From Dehalococcoidia bacterium (lineage in GTDB: Bacteria; Chloroflexota; Dehalococcoidia; UBA3495), in contig JASMCQ010000023.1 in the NCBI GenBank assembly GCA_030753265.1, positions 1-16,679 on the forward strand: 16,679 nucleotides of DNA, written 5' to 3'. Below the pieces are notes generated by a model. It did not search any database, was not told the DNA's origin, and saw nothing but the letters and a program-made list of their open reading frames with translations. Each line of letters opens with the position of its first letter. Positions within the stretch are counted from its first letter, which is position 1. Positions 7,563-13,665 of the stretch are shown here, one piece after another. The position numbers were made by a program, and so were the translations under genes.

Positions 7563-8366
7563 ATGGTACTGACCCGCCAAGATATACCCGCAGTTCCCGC
7601 CGAGGCCCGAGGGTTGTTCCGCCAAGGCAGATGGACCCAACGTACCAGCGGCCTATGCGTGGGCTATGCCAACGCAAACCTGTGCATCGTGCCCCGGGAG
7701 CTGGCCTTCGACCTCCTCCTCTACTGCCAGCGCAACCCCAAGCCCTGCCCGGTGCTGGAGGTGCTGGACCCCGGAGACCCCATGGTCAAGAGCCTGGCCA
7801 ACGGCGCCGACATCCGCACCGACCTGCCCCAGTACCGGGTACTGGTCCGGGGCGAAGTGGTGGACGAGCCTTCGGACATAACCGAGTATTGGCGGGACGA
7901 CCTGGTGACCTTCCTCTACGGTTGCAGCGGCACCTTTGAAGGTGCCCTGGAGGGCGCGGGGATTCAGCCTCGCTGGCGGCAGGGGGACGAGTCGGGGGCG
8001 GGAATCTACCGCACCAACATCCCCACCATCCCCGCCGGGAAATTCCGCGGGAACCTGGTGGTCTCCATGCGCCCCATTCCCAGCCATCAGGTATCCCGGG
8101 CGGTACAGGTAACCTCCCGGTTCCCCAGCCACCATGGCGCCCCCGTGCACATCGGTGACCCGGCTGCCATCGGCATTCCGGACCTGTCCCAAGCGGAGTG
8201 GGCCCCCGGGCCGACGATTCAGCCCGGGGAGGTGCCCGTGTTCTGGGCCTGTGGCGTAACCCTGCAGGTGGTTGCCCAGGAGAGCAAACCGGAGTTCATG
8301 CTCACCCATTACCCCGGCCGCATGTTCATCTCCGATATCCCGTCGGAACAGCAGGCCGTCCTCTAG
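7563..8366 (+). CDS. DUF1445 / YcsI-type protein (putative D-glutamate cyclase or hydro-lyase)
   Basis: This 267-residue cytoplasmic protein has the full DUF1445 pattern. GYANANLCIVPRELAFDLL is followed by CQRNPKPCPVLEV at residues 55-67, LVTFLYGCSGTFEGAL, YRTNIPTIPAGKFRGNLVVSMRP, a GAPVHIGDPAAIGI segment, EVPVFWACGVTLQ, and HYPGRMFISDI near the end. The mammalian mitochondrial homologue (DGLUCY) interconverts D-glutamate and 5-oxo-D-proline. In Bacillus subtilis ycsI lies in the ycsF-kipI-kipA 5-oxoprolinase operon. Placement 35 nt after hyuA, with GAGG before the ATG, supports a shared 5-oxoproline or related lactam substrate. Many bacterial copies are annotated only as putative hydro-lyase. 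Reaction here is inferred, family membership is clear. Confidence 0.88.
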   Translation: MVLTRQDIPAVPAEARGLFRQGRWTQRTSGLCVGYANANLCIVPRELAFDLLLYCQRNPKPCPVLEVLDPGDPMVKSLANGADIRTDLPQYRVLVRGEVVDEPSDITEYWRDDLVTFLYGCSGTFEGALEGAGIQPRWRQGDESGAGIYRTNIPTIPAGKFRGNLVVSMRPIPSHQVSRAVQVTSRFPSHHGAPVHIGDPAAIGIPDLSQAEWAPGPTIQPGEVPVFWACGVTLQVVAQESKPEFMLTHYPGRMFISDIPSEQQAVL

Positions 8367-8398
8367 CGCCCGGTCTCGGAAGGAACGGAAAGGATTAT

Positions 8399-8461
8399 CC
8401 GTTCGCCCTGAGCGTGTCGAAGGGCCTCGGACTGGTGGTTCGACAAGCTCACCACGAACGG
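8399..8461. repeat. Imperfect inverted repeat, GTTCGCCCTGAGC...CGAACGG type
   Basis: Two 23-nt arms (8399-8421 and 8439-8461) are reverse complements at 19 of 23 positions, around a 17-nt centre. The arms carry TGAGCGTGTCGAA and TTCGACAAGCTCA. It resembles the interspersed palindromic repeats often seen between genes in metagenomic bacteria. It lies just after the DUF1445 gene and could form a 3' hairpin of that transcript. Confidence 0.65.
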
Positions 8462-8526
8462 GGTTGGTTGCGCCCACCTTCGAAAGGAAGTACCGGGTAT
8501 CGCTCAACCCGCCGGCGCGTTGATCT

Positions 8527-8620
8527 GACGAGGGCCATCGCCATGAAACCGGCCCCCAACGATGGCCGGCCAGCCCCGGCAAGAATTGACCTCAACCAAC
8601 ATGGCCCCACCCTTGGTGGG
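8527..8620. repeat. 94-bp direct repeat, copy 1
   Basis: This is almost identical (about two differences) to 9003-9096 in the same orientation. It contains CCCACCCTTGGTGGG near its right end, a 6-bp stem with a 3-nt loop. No coding frame is shared convincingly by both copies. Confidence 0.85.
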
Positions 8621-8686
8621 ACCACACTGGTTTCGCCCTCTGGCTCTCGCTTATTACCTTGGGCGATGAAAGACTGTCCCCCACCT

Positions 8687-8753
8687 CGTCTTTCCGGCGA
8701 AGGCCGGAATCCAGAGAAGCATTGGCTGGATCCCGGCTTTCGCCGGGATGACG
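8687..8753. repeat. Imperfect inverted repeat, CCGGCGAAGGCCGGAATCCAG type
   Basis: Arms at 8687-8714 and 8726-8753 pair over 28 nt with about four mismatches, and an 11-nt centre. The arms carry TTCCGGCGAAGGCCGGAATC and its near complement. This is a second palindromic repeat family in the same gap, unlike the one at 8399-8461. Confidence 0.7.
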
Positions 8754-8817
8754 GGCCGGCGGTAAAGCCATCTACAAGCCGCTGGGCCAGTACTCAGCCT
8801 CCTTGAATCTTTCAAAA

Positions 8818-8908
8818 TGTCATTTCTAGCGAAGCGAGGAATCTCAGCGTAACAACGAGGTCCCCCGCGGAGTCTATCTTGAGCCGGGCCGACGGGCTCG
8901 GAATGACA
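8818..8908. repeat. TGTCATT...GAATGACA palindromic repeat, copy 1
   Basis: The ends TGTCATTT and GAATGACA pair imperfectly. The left part reads AGCGAAGCGAGGAATCTC, as in the second copy at 12886-12952, which has AGCGAAGCGAAGAATCTC. A third repeat family of this island. The reverse complement of 8946-8985 also resembles the sequence flanking the other copy (12855-12892). Confidence 0.65.
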
Positions 8909-9002
8909 ACGGTCTTACCTCACTCCCAAGGGTCAATTTACTGGAACAACGATTATCAGCATTAAGCTGACTGCACACCAGAAATGCCAGCGCGACAAAT
9001 TC

Positions 9003-9096
9003 GACGAGGGCCATCACCATGAAACCGGTCCCCAACGATGGCCGGCCAGCCCCGGCAAGAATTGACCTCAACCAACATGGCCCCACCCTTGGTGGG
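9003..9096. repeat. 94-bp direct repeat, copy 2
   Basis: This is the second copy of 8527-8620, same orientation, ending about 106 nt before the candidate grdB promoter. The CCCACC-CTT-GGTGGG hairpin is preserved. Confidence 0.85.
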
Positions 9097-9202
9097 GCAA
9101 CATTACATCCGTCCTCTATTTCTCGTTCATTGACTCTGGCCGAGATTGATTCTCCTTGATTTTCCCCAGCTCGCACCCCATTTCCGCCCGCCACACGGGC
9201 GA

Positions 9203-9231
9203 TTGACACTGCCGCTGCGGGCAACTACACT
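9203..9231 (+). promoter_or_regulatory. Candidate grdB promoter
   Basis: TTGACA (9203-9208), a 17-nt spacer and TACACT (9226-9231) form a good sigma-70-type promoter. The leader to grdB at 9322 would be about 85 nt and includes a GCCGGC...GCCGGC inverted pair. Confidence 0.5.
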
Positions 9232-9321
9232 CGTGCTCATTAGAGGCGGCGCGCCGGCCAACCACGGGAAGCCGGCGGCAAAAAGACCCGAAACAGATCT
9301 GCATAGGTTGGGAGGTGAGCC

Positions 9322-10674
9322 ATGGCGGGACCGGTTCGCATCATCCATTACCTGAACCAGTTCTTCGGAGGTGTCGGAGGCGAAGAGAAGGCCAACGCGC
9401 CGGTGGAGGCACGGGAAGGACCCGTTGGGCCCGGTCGTGCTCTTCAACTGGCTCTTGGCGACCAGGGAACGGTGGTTGCCACCGTGATCGGGGGAGACAA
9501 CTACGTCGTCGAGGAACAGAGCACGGCGGTAGAGGCCCTGGAAGACGCCATCACGCGTTTCAAACCGGACGTGTTGGTCGCGGGCCCGGCCTTCGACGCC
9601 GGCCGGTACGGCCTGGCCTGCGCGCTGATGTGTCAGGCTGCCCAGGCAAAGGGAGTCCCGTCGGTGGCCGCCATGCATCCGGAGAACACCGGAGTCCTGA
9701 CCCTGAGGAAAGAGTTGGTGGTGGTATCCACCGGCACAGAGCTGGCCGAGATGCAGTCCATTCTGGCCCGGGTGGTGCCGCTGGCGGTGAAACTCGGCCA
9801 GGGCCAGGAGCTGGGACCGGCCCTGGAAGAGGGTTACCTGCCCCGCGGGTTCCGGCGTCAGGTGATTCGGGAGAATACCGGCGCGGAGCGGGCCATCGAC
9901 ATGGTGGAAGCCCGGATGGCGGGCCGGCCTTTTGAATCGGAGGTCTTCCGCCGCGACTTCGATCTCGTGCAAGCCCCGCCCCCGGTCCCCGATCTGTCCC
10001 GGGCCACCCTGGCCCTGATCAGCTCCGGCGGGTTAGTGCCAAAGGGCAACCCCGACCGTCTGGAATCGGGGCGGACCACCGAGCTGGCTCACAAGTACTC
10101 CATCGCCGGATTGAAGGAGTTCACCGTCGAAGACTGGGAGTGCATCCACACCGGCTTCCACGCCGGCATCGTTAACGCTCGGGACACCAACTACGTGCTC
10201 CCCTTACGGTCCATGAGGGAGCTGGAAAAAAGGGGAGACATCGGGGAGATTTACCCGCTCTTTTACTCCACGGCGGGGAACGGGATGGCGGTGAGAGCGG
10301 CGCGCAGTATAGGAGAGGGGATAGCCAGGGAACTCAAGGAAGCCAAGGTGGACGGCGTGGTGTTGGTCGCAACTTGAGGGAGCTGCAATCGTTGCGGTGC
10401 AACGATAGCGAAGGAGCTGGCGCGGCTGAACATTCCGGTTGCCCAGATCAGCGCCGTGCCCATGATTCCTCTGTCCGTGGGCGCCCACCGCGTGGTGCAG
10501 GGAATAAGCGTCGAGCATGTCTGCGGTGAGCCGGAGCTTTCGGTGGAGCGGGACCACGATCTGATGATGCGCATCACCCAGGCCGCCCTGACGGCGCTGG
10601 TAACCAAGGTGGACGCGCCGACGCTGTTCGAACCCTCAGACGAGCCCATGAAGGAGGCCGTCCATGCATCTTGA
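9322..10674 (+). CDS. grdB: GrdB-like selenoprotein B, UGA decoded as selenocysteine
   Basis: This is the substrate-cleaving selenoprotein subunit of the glycine/sarcosine/betaine reductase B component. In those enzymes selenocysteine attacks the carbon next to the amine and yields a selenoether for GrdA. The N-terminus has the family's HYLNQFFGGVGGEEKA and GPVGPGRALQ, then VAGPAFDAGRYGLAC, MHPENTGV and ISSGGLVPKGNPDRLES. The frame meets TGA at 10375-10377 and continues without another stop to TGA 10672, giving 450 residues with Sec352 in TUGSCNRCGATIAKEL, the exact site of the GrdB selenocysteine; Cys355 and Cys358 follow. A SECIS-type hairpin sits just after the UGA. The ATG at 9322 follows GGGAGGTGAG. 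It overlaps grdE by 11 nt. An ordinary gene caller would split it into two genes. Confidence 0.92.
10375..10409 (+). other. Selenocysteine UGA codon and SECIS-type hairpin
   Basis: After the in-frame UGA (10375-10377) the mRNA can form ATCGTTGC-GGT-GCAACGAT (10388-10406), a perfect 8-bp stem with a 3-nt loop starting GG. It extends below a 3-nt bulge by GCT/AGC (10382-10384 with 10407-10409). The loop begins 18 nt after the UGA, within the usual bacterial SECIS spacing, and has the guanosines expected for SelB contact. The host must supply SelA, SelB, SelD and tRNA-Sec, none of which lies in this window. Confidence 0.85.
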
Positions 10675-11980
10675 AATGGGCACCTTCCCGGTTAAAAACA
10701 TCGTGTTCGGATCGAGGACCAGGTGGGACGACGGCGTCCTGGAACTGGATGCCGACGAGCTGCTGGGCCCTATCCTGGCCGAGCCGAGCATCGAAACGGC
10801 CATGCTGGAGATAGGTAAGCCGGGCGAGTCGACGCGGATCATCAATTACCACGACATTCTGGAGCCTCGAATCAAGGTTGAAAGCCCGGCCATGACCTAC
10901 CCCGGAAGGTGCGGCCGGCCCGCGGACACGGTCGGGTCCGGCCGCACCCACCGGCTGGGCGGCATGACCATCATGACCTGCGTCGATGATCCGAATGTAT
11001 GGGCGGCGCGGGGTTGGAGCGTGGACCAGAAAGATGACGTGCCGCGACCAGGGCGGGGGAAACCCTGGTCGTGGCAACGTTTCGTCGACATGTCGGGTTC
11101 CGGCGCCTTGCTGCCCTACGCGTCGACCTACAATCTGTGCCTGGCCCTCCGGCTCAAGGGAGGGCTGGACTCGGGAAACAGCTCGAATATCTTGCAGTCG
11201 GCCATACTATCGCTGTCGGACAAGCTGGCGGAGACCACCCTTGGATTGACGCCACCCGAAGTGGAGGTGTTCGACCTGACCGAAAAGGACCCCTCGCTGC
11301 CGGGCGTGGTGCTGAGCTGCCACTTGGCATCGCAGGAGGCCAGGGTGGGTCCCCGGTCGGCCCACGGCACGGCGATCTATGGGGTAACCCGGCTATCCGC
11401 CCCCTGGGTGCTGGGTCCCACCGAAATGATGGACGGCGCGGTGACCGCCGGAGCCGCCCACGTGACCTGGCCCTTCACCAACAACCCCATCATGCTGGGC
11501 CTGGCCCGCCGCCACGGCAAGACCCTCAACTTCCTGGGGTGCATCATCGGACGCACCAACTGGGGTGCGGAAGAAGAGATGCGGCTGGCGGGGAACCGGG
11601 CCGCCGAAGCCGCCAGGCTAATGGGCGCCAGCGGCGCCATCGTCACCAACGACGTCAGAGGCAGACGGTTCGTCGACTCCATCAGCGCGATACAGGCCTA
11701 CGAGCGGGTGGGAATCAAGACGGTGTTCGTGACCGAGGAGGAGGACAACGAGGACGGCAATGCGCCGCCTTTCCTCTACCATCCCGCCGAGATGGTCGGC
11801 GTAGTGAGCACCGGCACCGGCCGGATGGACCCCTTTCCCAGCGTGGACCGTGTTATCGGCGGCGTAGACGGCGTGGACCCTGCTTGGTACCTGGAGCAAC
11901 CGTACATTCAAGGCAGATATGGGGCCGCCCACGTTCGGGACCACTACGGTGTTGGCCGGCAAAGCTGCATCGATTATTGA
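10664..11980 (+). CDS. grdE: GrdE-like reductase component B subunit lacking the pyruvoyl site
   Basis: This homologue of GrdE, partner of GrdB, has 438 residues, as usual. N-terminal MHLEMGTFPVKNIVFG, EIGKPGESTRI, YPGRCGRPADTVGSGRTHRLGG (79-100) and DMSGSGALLPYA are clearly of this family. So are PTEMMDGAV (252-260), the NNPIMLGLARRHGKTLNFLG segment and the C-terminal VGVVSTGTG. In characterised GrdE a proprotein is cut at an Asn-Cys in GNC, giving a pyruvoyl cofactor that binds the substrate amine. Here the matching positions after DGAVTAG are Ala264-Ala265, so this chemistry should be impossible. The ATG at 10664 follows AAGGAGG inside the end of grdB, suggesting translational coupling. 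Cleavage elsewhere or a non-amine substrate would be alternatives. Confidence 0.9.
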   Translation: MHLEMGTFPVKNIVFGSRTRWDDGVLELDADELLGPILAEPSIETAMLEIGKPGESTRIINYHDILEPRIKVESPAMTYPGRCGRPADTVGSGRTHRLGGMTIMTCVDDPNVWAARGWSVDQKDDVPRPGRGKPWSWQRFVDMSGSGALLPYASTYNLCLALRLKGGLDSGNSSNILQSAILSLSDKLAETTLGLTPPEVEVFDLTEKDPSLPGVVLSCHLASQEARVGPRSAHGTAIYGVTRLSAPWVLGPTEMMDGAVTAGAAHVTWPFTNNPIMLGLARRHGKTLNFLGCIIGRTNWGAEEEMRLAGNRAAEAARLMGASGAIVTNDVRGRRFVDSISAIQAYERVGIKTVFVTEEEDNEDGNAPPFLYHPAEMVGVVSTGTGRMDPFPSVDRVIGGVDGVDPAWYLEQPYIQGRYGAAHVRDHYGVGRQSCIDY

Positions 11981-12062
11981 GAGCCCGGCTCCTTTGATGT
12001 CACCGGCGCCGCCCCAGTCGGCGGTTCCCTGAATGATGGCCAATCTTTGGGGAGGTACTTCA

Positions 12063-12137
12063 ATGACAACAGCGGAACCGTGGCCCATTCGGGGCTATAT
12101 TTTGGAGGCGCGGAACTGCAACGTTGCTCTTCCCTAG
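12063..12137 (+). pseudogene. Possible truncated start of a DUF1326-type gene
   Basis: A strong GGGGAGG (12049-12055) precedes an ATG at 12063 that opens a 24-codon frame ending at TAG 12135. The peptide includes WPIRGYILEARNCNV, which resembles the opening of DUF1326 proteins (W.I.G.Y.E.CNC). Intact members are around 200 residues, so this would be a stub cut by the sequence holding the next gene. The match is short; it could also be a leader peptide for the gene at 12140. Confidence 0.35.
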
Positions 12138-12139
12138 AT

Positions 12140-12859
12140 ATGGAGGATCAAGGATTATCCAAAAAAGAGGTTGAACGCGCACTCAAATTCGAAGGATATG
12201 GGAGGAAAGCCGCGCCTTACTGGTTCATCGGCATGGAGGAAGGTGGCGGATCGATTGAAGAGTTGCGAAAGCGGGCCAGGTTATTTGACCCTGTCGAGGA
12301 CCTGCGCTTGGCCCACGAGAAGATAGGCTGGAAAGATATGTACCGGCACGTTCCGACGTGGCGAGTCATGTCGAAGCTCGTCATGGCGATGCAGGGCACA
12401 TGCGGATGGCAGGAGACGTCAAGCGCACGAGAGTATCAAGCCAACATGCGGGGACGTGCTGACGGGGACACCTTTCTTACCGAACTGATGCCGCTACCGT
12501 CACCATCGACCGCCGTGTGGCCTTACGAATCAATCTTTCCTACCCGCGACGAATACTACGCTGCTGTTCGGCCGGGTCGAATCGAGCGGCTGCGTTCGGA
12601 GTTTTTGGCGTTCCATCCCTGCTTCGTGATCTGCTACGGCAAAGGGAATTGGAACCACTATGAGAAGATCTTTTGCGATGTCGAATTCAGGCCCAAGCTC
12701 AATGAGAAAATCCGCGTCGGCCGGCGTGGGCGCAGCACCATTCTCCTGCTACCGTTCCTGTTCTACTATCACGTCACACCGGTGCTCATCAAGCGATTAA
12801 TCGATCTGTGTGGAAGGAAACTCAACGAGGCCGCCCTGAAGGAGTACGAGGAAACCTAG
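12140..12859 (+). CDS. Uncharacterised protein with WFIGMEEGGG motif
   Basis: I do not recognise the family with certainty. The 239-residue product has GYGRKAAPYWFIGMEEGGGSIEE at about 20-42, FLTELMPLPSPS at about 113-124, a charged middle, and FHPCFVICYGKGNW at about 169-182. An early strand ending in GMEEG, an acidic/PLPSPS loop and a later strand ending in YG recall the layout of uracil-DNA-glycosylase-like folds, but that is a guess. No signal peptide or clear membrane segment is present; LLLPFLFYY near 225 of the open frame is a short hydrophobic stretch. The frame is open to a TTG at 12047, but that start would overlap the upstream ribosome binding site; ATG 12140 was preferred although no strong site precedes it. 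By eye its codons are less GC-rich than the neighbours. Confidence 0.55.
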   Translation: MEDQGLSKKEVERALKFEGYGRKAAPYWFIGMEEGGGSIEELRKRARLFDPVEDLRLAHEKIGWKDMYRHVPTWRVMSKLVMAMQGTCGWQETSSAREYQANMRGRADGDTFLTELMPLPSPSTAVWPYESIFPTRDEYYAAVRPGRIERLRSEFLAFHPCFVICYGKGNWNHYEKIFCDVEFRPKLNEKIRVGRRGRSTILLLPFLFYYHVTPVLIKRLIDLCGRKLNEAALKEYEET

Positions 12860-12952
12860 TACTCAGTCAACTTGATGCTGATTATTGTCATTCAGAGCGA
12901 AGCGAAGAATCTCCTTGTAACGCTGAGATTCCTCCCCGCGGTCGGAATGACA
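12855..12952. repeat. TGTCATTC...GAATGACA palindromic repeat, copy 2, with flank
   Basis: TGTCATTC (12886-12893) pairs with GAATGACA (12945-12952) and AATCTC with GAGATT inside, giving a long imperfect hairpin. The core matches 8818-8908. The flank CAGTCAACTTGATGCTGAT (12864-12882) matches the reverse complement of 8955-8973 at 17 of 19 positions. It lies between the converging genes at 12140 and 13042 and may serve both as a 3' hairpin. The rest of 12860-13041 shows no gene. Confidence 0.65.
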
Positions 12953-13041
12953 TTAGTCACTTCCACCTGGCCAGACTTCTAGGACCCATCCCGCCTCCGG
13001 CCCGGAATGCCGATGGCGCCGGGATGCGGGCTGACCCCAGC

Positions 13042-13548
13042 CTACAATTTCCCGATGCGCCGCAGGGATATCTCGCGGGCGGTCTCCACTGGCTGGTCCA
13101 CCGTTACCTCGATATGGTCGACCCATTTGACGCTGTCAAAGCAGTCCTGCCCGGCGATCACCAGCCGGCAGGGCCCGCCGTGGCCGGGCGTCAGGGGCTC
13201 GCCGTTCAACCGCAGGGCCAGCAGCGCCGTGGCGTCGTGGGCCCTCTCGAGGGTTACCACCGCGGTGAATCGCCCGGCGCTAAAGCTCACGTACCGCGCC
13301 TCGGCAAGGAGTCCAGCCGCGCTCAATATCTTGCCCACCGGCACGCCTTCCCACGCTTGACCCGGCACCACCCATCCCTCTTCACAGTTGAAGTCCTCGA
13401 CCATCTCCCCCCGGCCGAGTTTGGCCAGGTCTTCGGCGCTCAGAGTCAACGGCCGGGCGACGGAGCCATCCACAACCAGCCGCTCCCAAGCTGAAGCCTG
13501 GCCTCCATCCGGATGGTCAGGCACCTGGTCCAGTCTTGCGTATTCCAC
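13042..13548 (-). CDS. Small molybdopterin-binding (sulfite-oxidase-fold) protein
   Basis: This 168-residue protein consists of one oxidoreductase molybdopterin-binding domain of the sulfite oxidase/YedY fold. DFNCEEGW (52-59) is the signature carrying the cysteine that ligates molybdenum (Cys55). GVPVGKIL, VSFSAGRFTAVVTLERA, ALRLNGEPLTPGHGGPCRLVI and GQDCFDSVKWVDHIEV follow in the family order. There is no Tat signal, so it is probably cytoplasmic, and no dimerisation or heme domain. I chose the GTG at 13548, because GGAGG ends 8 nt before it; an earlier in-frame GTG at 13569 lies upstream of that site. It is oriented downstream of the gamma-glutamyltransferase gene, about 117 nt away, with a long palindrome between. 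Substrate unknown. Confidence 0.82.
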   Translation of the reverse strand: MEYARLDQVPDHPDGGQASAWERLVVDGSVARPLTLSAEDLAKLGRGEMVEDFNCEEGWVVPGQAWEGVPVGKILSAAGLLAEARYVSFSAGRFTAVVTLERAHDATALLALRLNGEPLTPGHGGPCRLVIAGQDCFDSVKWVDHIEVTVDQPVETAREISLRRIGKL

Positions 13549-13590
13549 TTCTCCGGCCTCCTTTCCCACTGGGCTCTTTCCGGAAGGGTG

Positions 13591-13626
13591 CGGGAAACCT
13601 CTTTCTCGCGAGAAAGAGGTTTCCCG
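13591..13626. repeat. Perfect 36-nt palindrome
   Basis: CGGGAAACCTCTTTCTCG is followed directly by its exact reverse complement, giving an 18-bp arm with no spacer. It lies between the gamma-glutamyltransferase stop (13666) and the ribosome binding site of the molybdopterin gene (13548), both on the minus strand. No T-run follows in that direction, so it is not a standard terminator. It could be an mRNA processing or stabilising hairpin, an operator, or a mobile repeat unit. Confidence 0.85.
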
Positions 13627-13665
13627 CCGTCACGTATCTCTGTGCCGGCATTTTCGCCCAAACCA

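Larger units (their letters stand above)
8367..9202. other. Gene-free repeat island between the hyu and grd genes
   Basis: No gene is recognised in this stretch. It holds three kinds of palindromic repeat and both copies of a 94-bp direct repeat. Open frames that cross it (for example 8198-8806 plus, 8874-9224 minus) follow the repeats and match no family I know. Confidence 0.65.

Noticed and set aside
7653..8582. 309-codon minus-strand frame opposite the DUF1445 gene.
   Set aside because: It overlaps a clearly conserved gene and runs into the repeat island.
8399..9096. CRISPR array in the repeat-rich gap.
   Set aside because: The repeats are of different kinds and only one pair is direct, 94 bp long and 382 bp apart, so there is no regular spacer pattern.
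9127..9972. 281-codon minus-strand frame opposite the start of grdB.
   Set aside because: It is antisense to a conserved gene and spans its promoter.
10375..10377. TGA taken as a real stop or a nonsense mutation making grdB a pseudogene.
   Set aside because: The frame continues for 98 codons with strong GrdB similarity, the UGA is at the known selenocysteine position, and a SECIS-type hairpin follows; grdE begins in the end of the extended frame.
12047..12139. Upstream TTG start giving a 270-residue version of the unknown protein.
   Set aside because: It lies before and across the strong ribosome binding site used by the short frame at 12063, and the extra residues look non-conserved in character.
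13549..13569. Earlier GTG start of the molybdopterin protein at 13569.
   Set aside because: It precedes the AAAGGAGG ribosome binding site that serves the GTG at 13548.
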